64,000 nt of DNA, taken from contig CM041465.1 in the NCBI GenBank assembly GCA_023213395.1, forward strand, positions 123,697,741-123,761,740, written 5' to 3'. This DNA comes from Cycas panzhihuaensis (lineage: Eukaryota; Cycadophyta). The translations under genes and the position numbers were made by a program. Below the pieces are notes generated by a model, which worked only from the letters and a program-made list of their open reading frames with translations, did no database searches and had not been told where the DNA came from. The stretch's first letter is position 1, and the number at the start of each line of letters is the position of its first letter. Of this stretch, positions 1-12,039 are shown in pieces.

Positions 1-159
1 TCTTGTGGACTGTATTAATTTTATGAATCAATGGCATTTAGAAGCACCAGATGACCAATTTGTTGTAAATAAATAGGTTGCAACAATTTGTGCTAGGTAA
101 GGTACTTGAGCCAAATGAAAAGACAATTACTGCTCTTAAAAAGAAAACATATCCATTAG

Positions 160-700
160 TAGAGATCTAATGGAAAACATTAAAAAAGCGAAGACACTTA
201 AGAAAGCATGGGAGGCTATCATGTCTATCTTTGAGATGAAAAATGATGCAAGGATCATAATTTTAAATAGTCAACTTTACACTCTTAAAATGACAAGTTC
301 ACTGGTTGGGCTTCTCTAAATGGTAAAAGAAATCATAAATTAATTGAAGAATACTAGGGAGACTATCAATGATAAGGACATCATTGTTACAATATTGAGG
401 AGTTTGTTGAAGAAGTTTCAAAGCTTTATGATGAGTTTTTTATTTTTTTTGTTAGACAAAATGGGAAATATATCTTTTATTATGTTAGAGGCATTTCTAT
501 TATAACGACTAAATATTAAAGGATAACATTGTTAGTGCATTTTCAACAAAGTGAAAAGGGAAGAAACCTTTAATTTTGAAGAAGGTGGTGACTAAAAAAC
601 AATAATAGTCTACTTAGAAGGGGCAAACAAAGTTGTGTTATTGCTACAACAAACTAAGCCATTTCAACAAAGATTATAAGAAGTAGTAGGTTGATTAGTA
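160..700 (+). pseudogene. copia gag remnant (UBN2-type) of RLC_F
   Basis: A reading frame from about 170 gives ENIKKAKTLKKAWEAI and then LNSQLYTLKM. These match the start of the UBN2/retrotran_gag domain of plant copia Gag, which builds the virus-like particle. Further on, NTRETINDKDIIVTILRSL is the conserved block before the end of that domain. Near 635-680 a stretch reading as C-Y-N-K-x-x-H-F-N-K-D-Y looks like a decayed CCHC zinc knuckle in which the last Cys has become Tyr. Several in-frame stops make it non-functional. Confidence 0.7.
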
Positions 701-879
701 GGAGAATGGAGATTAGTAGAATCAAAGGAAGAAATTACAGGTAGGGCACATTTCTAAATAGTCAATTGACTCAAGTAACAAGGAAGAAAAGCTCTTCATG
801 GCAACTTCACTAATAAATCCAAAAGGATACGATGTCCAATACATTGATTCAATAACTTAAAGGCACATGTAGTTTCCAT

Positions 880-1450
880 ATTCATGCATAAGCCTAAGAT
901 GAAATAATCAGTAAAAATAATTATCAAGTATCTCAATAGCACTATTAGATATGATCTTCACCACAGGTTATTATATGATCATAGGTTTATTGATTGCATA
1001 GGCTCAGATTAGACAGGATGTATATATAATAAAAAGTCTACTTTAAGATATACTTTTAGTTTGGGTATTGTGGTAGTTACATGGTGGTTAGAAAAACAAT
1101 CAATAATATTTCTTTCCACTGTAGAAACATAATAGAAGATAGCTGTAGTAAAAACCTATGAAATAATTTGGCTTCGAAGGTTACTTTAGGACTTATAAAA
1201 TAAACAAGTTGGTCCCATAGAACTATTTTGTGACAATCAAAGCACCACTCAAATGACTAGAAATTCAAGGTTTCATGGTAGGACTAAGTGTATTGAAACA
1301 CAACATCATTTCATTAGAGAGTTAGTACAACAAGGAGAACTAGAGTTAGTCTACTATAGCATAGAAGAACTACTATAACAATGAGAAACAAGTAGCAAAT
1401 ATATTCGTAAAGATATTAAACGAGGTAAAATTTAATAAATTCATAGACAA
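880..1450 (+). pseudogene. copia RNase H remnant of RLC_F
   Basis: The frame reads IRYDLHHRL, then a GSD.TGC block (normally DSDWAG), NKKSTLRYTFSLG, VVTWWLEKQ, FLSTVET, FCDNQSTTQMTRN and QHHFIRELV. This is the C-terminal RNase H of copia Pol, which degrades the RNA strand during reverse transcription. The protease-like YIDS at about 835-850 lies only some 40 bp upstream, so integrase and RT were removed by deletion. Stops replace several tryptophans. Confidence 0.75.
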
Positions 1451-1564
1451 ACATAGTGTTTCTCTAAATGGGCATTATAGAGGACAAATGTTGGGAAATT
1501 ACCCATCTGAGGATAATACCCAAACCTATTATATGTTAAAATTTAAAATTTAACCTTAATACCA

Positions 1565-2066
1565 TATTAAAATGTAGTCATTATGTGCAACAAAAGTATA
1601 TCAAATATATATAATTAATGAATCATATCATGAAGAATTTATATAATCATGTATGTATGTAAGATTAATATATCAAATAATAATATAAATCATAAAGTAT
1701 AAATATATCAAATATGCACCACAAGATAGACAACAAATTTATATGTAAAAAGCCTAATGTGAGAAAAAGTACTGAAGAAAGTTAGAGTTAAAAGCTCCTC
1801 TTTAAATATTAAATAGTTACATCTCCAAATGAGTCATTCCTCTCGATCGTTTTCAAATTCTCAAATGGTGTGTGTATATATTTATATGAATAATTTCCTC
1901 ATGAATTGCCGAAAATATCTTTTGAACCTCTTCATCATTCAATAAGATGTTTACTTGAATAATTGTGTATATCACATCTATTAATACTTTTTGTAAGTAA
2001 GATTTTGTGTAAGTCCACTATATCACATTAAACATTAAATATGTGAAATTATCACATATTATAACA
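1565..2066 (-). repeat. RLC_B LTR (3' LTR of copy 1)
   Basis: On the - strand it begins TGTTATAATATGTGATA and ends against a decayed TGGTATTA primer site (complement at 1557-1564). It is about 500 bp and AT-rich. It aligns by eye with the other RLC_B LTRs through shared blocks such as CATGCACCACAAGATA and the stretch CTCCTCTTTA-ATATTAAATA. Unlike a normal 3' LTR, the outer side carries primer-site and interior-like bases instead of plain flank. Confidence 0.65.
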
Positions 2067-2903
2067 CTCCCCCTTAATGTTTAATATTTTCAATCTTCAA
2101 TTTATATCCTCATTCTTGGTCTTCATCTCTTCTATTTTTCCTATATGTTAGTATTTGTAAACCCATTAACATATCATCTGTAACCTATAAATTTGTCAAT
2201 ATCATGCATGTTTCCTATAAGCAATTAATCTATAACCATCTATAATCATCTGTGATCATTAGTGACTAACTCTGAGCAACTATGACTAACTATGAATAAC
2301 CAACCTATAAAATACATGCATAATAATCATCAATTAATCAACAAATCAATCTCAATTTTACAACTCTCACTTGTCATATTTATATGAAGTTTTCTCAATA
2401 ACTTCATATTGTCACCTATAAAACTATTGTAAACATTAAAATTGTCAAATTATCATCTCAACAATCTTATGAATAAAAAATATTACTGATGTACATATAA
2501 AACAACCATCTACTGAAATATATAAATAACCAACGATCGTAATCATTAGTTCTATAGGATGTATTTCTTGTATGTGATTCATCAATAAATATAAACAACA
2601 CTTAATTATTAGACAAAATATTGTTACAAGAGTAGCATAAATATCTCTCACCTCTTGCATACAAAAATAATAATACCACAATATGTATTATACAAGAGGG
2701 GCCTCATTCATCTCACCACTTGTATACAAGTAAATAACTTGTGTGCTATCTTTATTAGCATTTCTACACACTTGTAATATTCTTTTGACAACTATTAATC
2801 TTATCAATATCAACAAATCAATAATCTAAACATATTAACTCTAGGAATAAGGCATACTACTTAGCCGTTATTAAATTATACAAGTATGTTACTTGTTTGG
2901 CTT
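2067..2903 (-). repeat. RLC_B interior, polypurine-tract side, no coding sequence
   Basis: Starts with the complement of a polypurine tract (CTCCCCCTTAATG) directly after the LTR. It aligns for its whole length with 27179-27950 and, in inverse orientation, with about 25400-26144. Shared words include GTGATTCATCAA, CAAGAGTAGC and TCTCTCACCTCTT. I see no reading frame related to gag or pol. It is cut at 2903 by the RLG1 5' LTR. Confidence 0.6.
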
Positions 2904-3275
2904 TGTTAGGGATCCAACCCATAACTTACATTCTCTTACATTCTTTTATATCTTCTACTTCTTCTCTCTCTTATATCTTCTATTTCTTCTATTTTCTTAA
3001 TATCCCACATGCATAAGTAGAAGGTTATGTAGTTGTCGTTGAGTACTATATATATTCATATAATATCCCACATGCATAAGGAGGAGGTTGTGTAGTGAGC
3101 ATAAATCCATATATATATTTACGTAATCTTTAAAGTAGGGTATCTAAAATATCATTGTTATTGCATATAATTGGGAGGTTGCCCCCTTGAAGGGTATTGT
3201 AATACAAGTGCTCTTTTGAAGTTATTTGCATGTTATACTGGTGTGCAATTATTATTAAGGAGTGGTTTCCTACCA
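2904..3275 (+). repeat. RLG1 5' LTR
   Basis: Runs from TGTTAGGGATCC to CCTACCA and matches 16194-16564 throughout. Both carry a pyrimidine-rich CTTCTACTTCTTCTCTCTC block and two copies of the word ATATCCCACAT-CATAAG about 70 bp apart, an internal short repeat of this LTR. The 5' copy and 3' copy differ mostly by transitions. Confidence 0.85.
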
Positions 3276-3277
3276 AG

Positions 3278-3289
3278 TGGTATCATAGT
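3278..3289 (+). other. primer binding site of RLG1 (tRNA-iMet type)
   Basis: TGGTATCATAGT lies two bases after the 5' LTR. It matches the first eight bases of the common plant TGGTATCAGAGC site, complementary to the 3' end of initiator tRNA-Met. Confidence 0.7.
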
Positions 3290-4235
3290 GGTCGATTCAT
3301 ACCATGTGGAAGAGTTAAGAGTATTAAATAGTTAATTTTTTTTCCATCAATTTTTTCTCATCAATACCTATTCTCATTTAATTTCAGCTTAGTTACTTTA
3401 CTTTTTAGGGGTAGATAACACTGCAATTGGGCAACTACCCTAACACTACCACCGGGCAGTTTTCTTTTGCATTTAGATAGAGCCTATGCCTGGGGTCTAT
3501 AAATATCATAATGATCTATCATTTTAGGCTAAGCACTTTATGGCTTTTCTGTCCCTTGTGTGAAAGACTAGAGATCATACTCCTGATTAAGCCTTAGATA
3601 GAACTCACCTACGGAATTACACCTCTATGTACCTATAGGTATATAGGAAAACCCCCTAGATGGGCATTCCTAGTATAGGTAACCATAAGAAACCTATTGA
3701 CTGTCTACAATTTGTAGTGCACCAATAAGTCGTTAGCTTTAAGAAGTTACTCTCCACATACCCTAGAGACGGGGTAGTAAGACTACAAAGTAGAGTGTTT
3801 GCTTCTATAAGTTGATACTATTTACAACTAGGATCAGTATATCGAAGGGCCTACAAACCAGACAAACCTATACCTAGTGTTCATGGTCAATCTATTAGTG
3901 GTTTGTGCACACCTAGTCAGTCAGTGAGTCAATCATCATTAATTTTTTAAATCCAATGTGTCTAGCCAATTTATCATCAGTTCATGCATACATAGTCAAT
4001 TAGTCAATCAGTAACCAAAAGGTAAAAAAAACTAAAAAGTAAAAAGTAAAAAAGAGAAAAGCAAAAAGTGAAAAAAAGAAAAAACAAAAGTAAAAAGAAA
4101 AAAAAAAAAAGAAATAAATAAACAAATCTATATTACCTCATTGTAAAACATTGAGGATAATAGTCTATAGACACCCCGTCAAATCCTTTTCATTCACATT
4201 TACCAACTAGGATTCAACTTAGGTCTTGTGAATAA
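3290..4235 (+). other. RLG1 untranslated leader
   Basis: About 950 bp between the primer site and gag with no coding similarity. It ends in an A-rich stretch (about 4020-4120) of repeated AAAAAGTAAAAAG words, then a spacer before the gag start. Similar long leaders are normal in plant gypsy elements. Confidence 0.5.
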
Positions 4236-5200
4236 ATGACCTCTAAGATGAATCCAAGCTAGACTCAAGATCTCAATGATGTTATCACACAACTTCAAGG
4301 AGATATATTATAAATCCAAAATGACCTCAATGAAAAATTTAAAGCAGTAATGCTAGAGCTCACATCCATGAAACCTTTTAAGGAATAAAAGATTAACTTT
4401 GATGATACTACTCATATAGGTGGGAGTTACTTCGCTAGAGAAGATGAAGGTAATGATGGTAGGCGCTTCCGTCTGAACTTCCTTCCCAAGGTAGAAATCA
4501 AGAAGTTCAATAGCATAGATGTACATACCTGGATCACCTAAATAGAACAATACTTTTCTCTTCATCAAATTCTAGCAGATAAGAAGATCCCTCTTGCTTC
4601 TCTACATATGGAAATTGAATCCTACCAATGGAACCAATGGGTTATGAAAATAATTGGTGGGCTTAGTTATCAATGGGAGGGTTTTGTTAAGGATCTTATA
4701 GCTCAATATGATAGTACCTAGAATCATGACCAGTTTAACCAATTAGCTAAAGTCAAATAAGAGAGGATTGTTTTAACTTATACAAAAGAATACCAACATC
4801 TCTTCACAAGGGTTGATGGTCTTGGTTAGAATAAACTACTTGAGTTGTACATTAGTGGTATATGAGATCACATCAGACATGAGTTGCGACTCTTAAAACC
4901 TAATAATATCTCTATAACTATTAATTTTGTTTGACATATTGAAGCAAAAAATAAAGTATCATGACCCCTCCTATGAACATTCCCAGAAAAGTGATCACAA
5001 GTTCAGGTTCTTGGTGTGTGGCAAATGACTTCCTAAGAGATGGATGAAAAACAATTGAAAGGGTTATGTTTTCATTGTAACTAAAAGTGGAATAAAGACC
5101 ATAAATATCTTGAATGACGTTTATTCATAATTGAGGATGTCCAAGATGATGAACTAATAGAGGAAGCCTCATCAGAGCCAAAAAATAATGATTGTGACCC
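4236..5200 (+). pseudogene. gypsy gag pseudogene of RLG1
   Basis: The ATG at 4236 opens a frame reading MTSKMNPS, then QDLNDVITQLQ and the capsid-like block PKVEIKKFNSIDVHTWI, with later YQWNQWVMKI and FNQLAKVK. These are the features of the Retrotrans_gag domain of plant chromoviruses. At about 5068-5105 the frame reads CFHCN-KWNKDHK, a zinc knuckle whose spacing survives only in part. The frame is broken by more than ten stops, many at positions where W, Q or R is expected. Confidence 0.75.
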
Positions 5201-5269
5201 ACCTGAGAATGAAGAAGAAGATACTGCTACTATGTATGTATATGTCCTAGCTGAAATCACAACCCCTCA

Positions 5270-6838
5270 GACACTCAAACTTATTAGGTACATTAAGAAA
5301 AGGAAGGTGGTTGTCCTCATAGATTCTGGGAGCACCCACAATTTCATTAATAAAAAACTTGCTGAAGAACTCAAATGTTTTCCATATCCTGTCAAAAAAT
5401 TCTAGGTTATGGTCACTAATAGAGGGACACTCGCTTGTGGGGGAAAATATCATAACATCAAGTTTTAAATAGGTGACTATCACCTCTCCACATCTATGTA
5501 TGCCATTATGGTTGGAGGAGTTGATGTTGTATTAAGTGTACAATGGCTCAAACCACTAGGGACCACTCAACTAAATATGCAAGAGCTCTTCATCTGATTT
5601 ACTTTTGAAGGAATTGGCTATCAATTGAATGGGATCATTCCTCCTCCAACCTAAATAATTAGCTCACACTATATGGAGAGTCTTATTAAAATGGATGGTA
5701 TAGGAATCATTGCCAAATATTATGGTCTGGAAGGTCAAGAACTTCCAACAAAAGGGGACATTCTCCAAGATGATGGTATACCAAATGACTTAAAATCGGT
5801 ACTTCACTGCCACAACTAAGTCTTTTAAGATATTTCTTAAGGTCTTCCCCCTAGTACGTGACCAAGATCATAGCATTGACCTAATAGCTAAAAGTAATCC
5901 TCCTTATATTCAACCATACCAATATCCCTACCAGCAAAAGAATGAAATTAAATAACTAGTTCAAGAATTCATTAATGTTGATACTATTAAGAAAAATAAA
6001 AATATTTTTTCTACTTCGGTGATTTTAGTAAGAAAAATTGATGGCTCATTTCACATGTGTAGACTACCATGAGCTCAATAAGATAACCATCAAGGATAAA
6101 TTTTCTATACTAGTCACCAATGAAGTCTTAGATGAACTCCATGGAGTAGCATTCTTCATATCATTGGAATTACAGTCAGGATACTATCAAATTAGGATCA
6201 CTGCAGAAGATGTCCATAAAACTGTATTTCTTACACATAAAGGACATTATAAATTTTTAATCATGCCATTTGGCTTGATTAATGCCCCATCTACCTTTTA
6301 AGGACTCATGAACAAATTCTTTCAGTCTTACTTAAGGAAGTTCATGTTAGTCTTTTTTGATGACATTCTAATCTTCAGTCGTACATGGGAAGACCATCTT
6401 CAGCATGTTGATAAGGTATTACAAGTGCTTGCAAATAACTAGCTTTATGCTAAAAAATTAAAATATCAATTTAGGTAAATACAAATAGAATATTTTGGCC
6501 ATATTATCTCTCAAGAAGGAGTTAAAGTGAATCTTAAGAAAATTACAGTTATCACGAACTAGCCTAAACCCAAAAACATTAAGGGCCTTTGTGGATTCTT
6601 AGGAACACATGGTATTATCAAAAGTTTATTTAGGGCTATGCAAGGATTACTTCCCCTTTAATCAACTTGTTAAAAAATGATTTCTTTCATTAGAATGATA
6701 AGGCCTATGAAGCATTTAAACACCTAAAGGTGGCTTTAACTAGCACACCAATCCTTGTAATACCAAACTTTACAAAGTCCTTCACCATTGAATGTGATGC
6801 ATCAGGACAAAGCATTGGAGCAGTCTTAATGTAAGAAG
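5270..6838 (+). pseudogene. gypsy protease, reverse transcriptase and start of RNase H (RLG1, first half of pol)
   Basis: The aspartic protease motif LIDSGSTHNFI at about 5320-5350 keeps its catalytic DSG. RT follows with CVDYHELNKITIKDKF, a decayed LELQSGYYQIRI (normally LDLRSGYHQ), MPFGLINAPSTF and the catalytic box FFDDILIFS at about 6354-6380. RNase H begins with ECDASGQSIGAVLM at about 6789-6830. There the sequence stops in mid-domain, because RLC_D is inserted after position 6838, and continues at 14401. Stops occur between the motifs, so no full Pol can be made. Confidence 0.85.
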
Positions 6839-7149
6839 TGAAAGAGGTTAATATATCAAGGTCATTTGTATAGATTAATTATATGGCCTTCTGATATATT
6901 ATTAGCATTAGTCTCTTAATAAAATGTGCTTTATGTACATTTAGATGTAATTTTGGGTTCATGTCATTAGATGAGAAAATCCTAACCCTAATCCTCACTC
7001 TTAATAATAAAAGGTAAAATCTCAAGGAGGGAGTCATTATTCATTCTCACCTCCAAGCTTGCTCTCATATCTTGTTTCATCTCTTTTTCATTTTCCATTA
7101 TCATTGTATGCATGTGAGTGATTTATTCCATAGATCTATCATTATTTTA
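6839..7149 (+). repeat. RLC_D 5' LTR
   Basis: Begins TGAAAGAGGTTAAT and matches 14090-14400. The 3' end does not finish in the usual CA: the aligned ends are TTTTA before TG and the primer site here, and CTTTA at the 3' copy. The A+T-rich core includes CTCTTAATAAAAT, a possible polyadenylation region. Confidence 0.8.
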
Positions 7150-7151
7150 TG

Positions 7152-7163
7152 TGGTATTAGAGC
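7152..7163 (+). other. primer binding site of RLC_D (tRNA-iMet type)
   Basis: TGGTATTAGAGC differs by one transition from the standard TGGTATCAGAGC and lies directly after the LTR. Confidence 0.8.
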
Positions 7164-9071
7164 TAGAAGGAGATCTATTCACTCCATTCCACTTGCATGG
7201 AACCATTTTGCCTCTCCTTCACCTTCAATGTGAAGTATTGATAATGCACTCATCATTTTTAACATTTTGAGAGCTTAAAATTATAGTACTTTATATGTTA
7301 CTACTTTTTCTATGTGTAAAAATTTTTAAAGATGGAAAATATAGGTTTTTGAAGCTATTTGGTTGCCAAAACATTTCTAGAAGCATTAAAGGCCTACAAT
7401 TTTATGAAATTTTTTATCATCTCATATTTTGATGAAATTTGGCATGCAGAATCACCTTGACTAGATGATCATTTTTGTCTTCTGGAGTAGCTCCAGATTC
7501 AACCTACAATAACGAGTTTTAGCTGGGACAAAATGTTAAAATTTGTAGATAAGTGACTTAAGGCACTTTTCCCAATGAAATCCTTTAATTATAAGCTAAA
7601 AATATGAATATTTTTTTAAAGGATCTGGTAGATTTATGTCTTAGAATTAGTTTAAGATAAATCTCATCAAATTTTATCCACTGATTAGTGAGATTTATGC
7701 AGTTTTCTCACGAATGTTGAATTTGCCTACTCAACCCCACAAATGACATTACGAAGGCATTTCAAATAATTTTTTCACTAATTTTAGGGATGGTACAGAA
7801 GGAAAAGTTGATGTACGTGTTAAGATGTAACTTTTGACATATTGAAGTTCAGATTCTAAGACAGTGGATCTGGCAGGATTATGCTTTTGTACTTTTTCTG
7901 GGCAAAACTTTTTTATGCCTTTTCATAAATATGACTTTACTGCTTTATTAGAAATGATATTCTGAATACTTTTTTCTTCTGCCATAAATTTAAATTCTAT
8001 CATTTAAACCTTCATATTTGTAATTTTTAAAAATTATGTTCATTTATCATTATTTATAAATTTTATGAAAAAATCATAAAATAGGGAAAATTAGTATTTT
8101 AGTGACAAGTTGATTCACTTTTTATCCCATTGTGGTTTTTATATTAAAATTTCTAAAAACATATTTGGAAACATTATACTAAAGTAAAGGAAACCTTGGA
8201 TCAGAAGCAACATTCAGTTCCCCTACTAAATCTAGTATGCTTTTTCTATTTGCATACATAGCATAAATTATCAAAAAAATAGTAGTAATAATAAAGTAAG
8301 AACAAAAGGTAAGTAAGTACATTTCACAACTTTCTATTTCAATTTTCAGTTATTCAGAAATAACTTACATTATTCCTAAAAGGAATCTCACCCATACACT
8401 TTATACCACCAGTTTTTGACTTGTGTGCACATTCGCCTTGATTGAAATAGACCATAGTTAGCCGATGTCCAGGCCCTAAGGGAGGTGTAAGTTTCATACA
8501 GGGTCTAATCTTAATCGGAATAGTGGTGGAGGGATAGGTTAGCCATACCTACGGCCTCCAACCAGGGATAATCCTGATAACCACTTGGAAAAACTGAAAA
8601 CATTAATGCAAGATTAAAATTAACCTGGTCTAATATCTGTCATAGTTGTAAGATACGTACATACCATTTAACTCTTCAGAAGAGGTATGTAGCTGCTGAT
8701 TAGTAAACTGGGTGAGGACTATGAGTACTTGGACCCTACTGTGACTTGGATTTCATCACCAAACGTAGGTGTGAATGACGCAGGTGAAGGCCATAATCGT
8801 ATACTAGAAGCCTTAGGCATCGAAATCTCACCTATATTTGGACATAAGTAAGAGGTTAGTGGCATGACACATCACAACTCTTTGCTGACTCTACATTAGG
8901 CCTCATTCTTACGTCATTGCTTATGCTCATTTTTTATAGTTGTTAAAAAATACTTAATCATTGCTTGCTTCTCATCATAGCATTTATTTATGTATCCCTG
9001 TTGCACTAAGTATATTAGTCACACGTGTCAGTGGCATATACTTCTATCATATCTTCTACTTCATCATCATA
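7164..9071 (+). other. RLC_D untranslated leader, 1.9 kb, no coding similarity
   Basis: A long AT-rich stretch between the primer site and gag. I found no recognisable protein on either strand. It is unusually long for a copia leader. It could contain a captured or inserted sequence, but I recognise none. Confidence 0.45.
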
Positions 9072-10080
9072 ATGTCATCTCAATTCAAGCAGAATGTCAA
9101 CTGCATATTGAAACGCAAAGAAAATTGAGATTTATGATACACTCAAGTTAAAAATGTTGCAAAGTATGAAGGCCTTTGGAAAGCCCACTTGTAGCATACA
9201 CCCATCATACCTGCAACAACTACAACACCTACTTTTAGTGGATCTGCCCCAACAACTCCTACAGATACTACAGCCAAACTATAATAGGGGATAGATGATG
9301 AAAAGATTCGTGTAGGAATTATGTTGGTTATTGATCACTCCTTACACAACTTGATTAATGAAGAGAAACATGATACAATCTAGAAGGTCCTTGAAGTTCT
9401 CAAGAAGAACTTTGATACTAAGTCAGATTTAGAATTTGTTCATCTTGTTTTGAAAATGAATAAATTAAAAATGTAGAAAAGATGAGCTCATGAGATAATA
9501 AATCTCCTTCGACCAATAAAACAGGCAATTAATAAAGGCTTTAAGACCCAATGTATCATTTAGGCATTCTTGATCCAATCATGTCTACATGTCCCTGATT
9601 ATAAAAACTTACTTGAAAGTCTTTCATCTAGTGGAATATTGAATATACTCAACTTCGAAGTACTTGCCAAGAAGTTCATAGAATTTAACAAGACCTTTGA
9701 TACCAACTTTGTAGTCTCTGATTCTCTTCCAGATACAATTTTTGAAGTGGAAAAAGAAGCTTGCTACACAAAAAATCAAAGTCCCTCTCGTGACAGAGGA
9801 AATAATCGAGTAAGAGAAAGAGGAAGAAATATAAGAAATCGTCCATAAAGTTAACCAAACCTTCAGTCACAGCCTCGATAGTCTCAAGGCCAAGGGCCAC
9901 CTCAACAAAGAGCAAGACAATCAAGCCAAACCAATACCTCTTCAGGGATTAGTAATCAAACTATTATGTATGATATGTTAACCATAAAGAACACTTAGCA
10001 AAAGACTGTAGAACTGCCACCTATAAGTTGGCCAAGTTCCAATCAAAACATGGAGCTCACAATGTTGAAGAAACTTGAAT
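9072..10080 (+). pseudogene. copia gag pseudogene of RLC_D
   Basis: Starts at the ATG at 9072 (MSSQFKQNVN). Copia Gag features follow: DDEKIRVGIMLVIDHSL, FDTKSDLEFVHLVLKMNKL, and then a long open stretch through PDYKNLLESLSSSG. The C-terminal tail is rich in Arg and Gln (RDRGNNRVRERGRNIRN), as expected for RNA binding. The zinc knuckle survives only as H-LAKD-C near 9988-10010, with the first two Cys lost. Stops break the frame in at least six places. Confidence 0.7.
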
Positions 10081-10189
10081 CCTTTAGTGATGTAGGTTTT
10101 GTACAAGCACACTTTTAAAGAATTGAGGGATCTTCAGCATCATATGCCATTGACCAACCAAAGAGAAACTTTGAAGCTTGATGTAGATA

Positions 10190-10850
10190 TATCACTTGTG
10201 AATTCCCTTCACCAATACCAAGCCATATTGGAATTATAAATAGTGTGGCTTCAATTGATGGACAGTGGATCATGGAAACAGAAGTGACTCAACATATAAC
10301 ATACAATCGTAGTCTATATCAAACATTTGACTCAAATGTTCAAGGAGTTGTTCACATAGTTGATAAATCACAACAACCTATTGAAGGAATTGGTAACATT
10401 TGCTTGAAACTCCCAGGCTTAAAAGATTTTACATTGCCTGATGTCTTATACATATCCAATCTCAAATAAAACCTACTCTCTTTATTCACACTTGTCTCTC
10501 ATGGATTTAATCTAAGTGTAACCGCAAATAATCAGACTCTCTAGGTCATTCACCCTCCAACTAATCAAGTGATCTTAATTGAACATCTCTCTACCAAACT
10601 CTTTTTACTTAATAGCTCTCAATCTTCTAAAGTCCATTGTGCCCAAAGCCCTTATACCAATGAAGAATTTGCATTTAATTCTATCTTGACCTATCCAACG
10701 TTGTCACTAGAAGCTCTTTGGCATACTCGCATGGGCCATGTTCACATTGATAAATTTAGAGATCTTTCTAATACTCTTCCAAATCTTCCAAAGTTCTCCT
10801 CTAAGCCCTTTAAATGTGAAGCTTGTATCATTGCCAAATCGTATCGATGA
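10190..10850 (+). pseudogene. copia protease and GAG-pre-integrase of RLC_D
   Basis: The protease region contains WIMETEVTQHIT, in which the catalytic Asp of the usual D-S/T-G-A-T motif is Glu and the Gly is also changed. The enzyme would therefore be dead even without the stops. The fold continues with IEGIGNICLKLPG and VLYISNLK, the usual strand before LLS. From about 10700 the pre-integrase zinc domain reads LWHTRMGH-H, and then C-EACIIAK, preserving the His-His-Cys-Cys ligands. Confidence 0.75.
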
Positions 10851-10892
10851 GCATTTCCTAAAAGTTAATGGAAATTGAGTCATCCATTATAA

Positions 10893-11600
10893 TTGGTACA
10901 ATCTGATCTATGTGGACCAATGCCCATTCCTTCACTGAAGAGCAAGTTATATTACATCTCTTTTATTGATGATTTCACTAGAAAAGTGTGGGTAGCTTTT
11001 CTACATAAGAAAGATGAAGTCTTTCGTATATTCAAAGAATTCAAAGCTCGCACTGAAAAAGAGTTAAGTTATCAACTTAAATATCTTCAAACTGATAATA
11101 GTGGTGAATATACCTCACACAAGTTTAAAAGCTACCTTTGAGACAATGACATCAAGCATCAAACAACGGTAGTAGGTACCCCACAGCAAAATGGAGTTGT
11201 CGAGCGCATGAATAGGACAATCATGAACATGACTCAAACTATGTTAGTATATAAAAATGTACCTACATACCTATGGGCCAAAGTAATCTGGACAATTGTT
11301 TATTGTATCAATATTGTTAGCCCATCAAAGGAAGGACAATCACTTAATGAAAAGTTATTAGGACAAACTCTCATTGTTCACTACTTCAAAATTTTTGGCT
11401 TTACATGTTATGCCCACATTCTCGATGCATATCGAAATAACCTCTAGCCAAGGGCACTTAAAGGTATCTTTGTTAGATATTCTATGGATAAGAAAAGGTA
11501 TAAGGTCTTTATACCTTCACAACGAAAAATCATTGTTACGAGAGATGTCATTTTTACAAAGATAGAGGATTAGTTACTTAGACTAGACTCTAAAATACCC
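10893..11600 (+). pseudogene. copia integrase core of RLC_D, catalytic triad retained
   Basis: The rve-type core reads VQSDLCGPMP (first Asp), FIDDFTRKVWV, LQTDNSGEYTS (second Asp) and PQQNGVVERMNRT (Glu), so all three D,D,E residues survive. Downstream FKIFGFTCYAHI and KGIFVRYSMDKKRYKVF match the copia integrase C-terminal region. Integrase joins cDNA to the host chromosome. A stop after FKSYL and another before PRALKG still inactivate it. Confidence 0.8.
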
Positions 11601-12039
11601 TCATGTTGCTATAATAATATTATCAAGTATAATGTTCAGCTTTCAAAATTTGGGGGGGGAAATAGATATAAATTATTCTAAATATTGAAAACTAATAATA
11701 GAGCCTCGGAGGATACAAGTTGTGACTATGAACTAATAAGTGCACATCCAGTACCATTTTTTAAAGATAGCAAAGTTAATAAAAGCAAAGCCATAATAGA
11801 AGAATCATCCTCTCCACCTCCAGTTGATAAAGGCAAAATAGTGGTAGAAGGACCATCTTCCTTAGGTACATCAACATCCTCTTCATAATGTAATCATTTT
11901 AATGAATAATATGAGAACCAAGAAGTTGAGGAAATGAGGACCTCATTTCTAACTCAAGGATCTCGAGAAACCCGCCAACTCAATAAGGACATACGACCAG
12001 ATAAGGTGGGCAAAACTTACACTCGAAGTTTCCATAGAG

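Larger units (their letters stand above)
1..1545 (+). mobile_element. RLC_F: partial Ty1/copia retrotransposon, cut at the window edge and internally deleted
   Basis: Copia gag and RNase H remnants lie in the same orientation, but integrase and reverse transcriptase are missing between them. After the RNase H end (about 1450), a TGTTGGG start at 1489 follows a purine-rich stretch and is the likely start of a 3' LTR. That LTR is cut within about 60 bp where RLC_B sequence begins. The left end lies outside the window. The whole unit is full of stops and frameshifts. It is the oldest-looking coding piece in the left block and forms its flank. Confidence 0.75.

Noticed and set aside
2445-2681. 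78-codon - strand frame rich in Tyr, Ile and Cys
   Set aside because: Falls in conserved non-coding RLC_B interior; the homologous stretches at 25.5 kb and 27.6 kb do not keep the frame.
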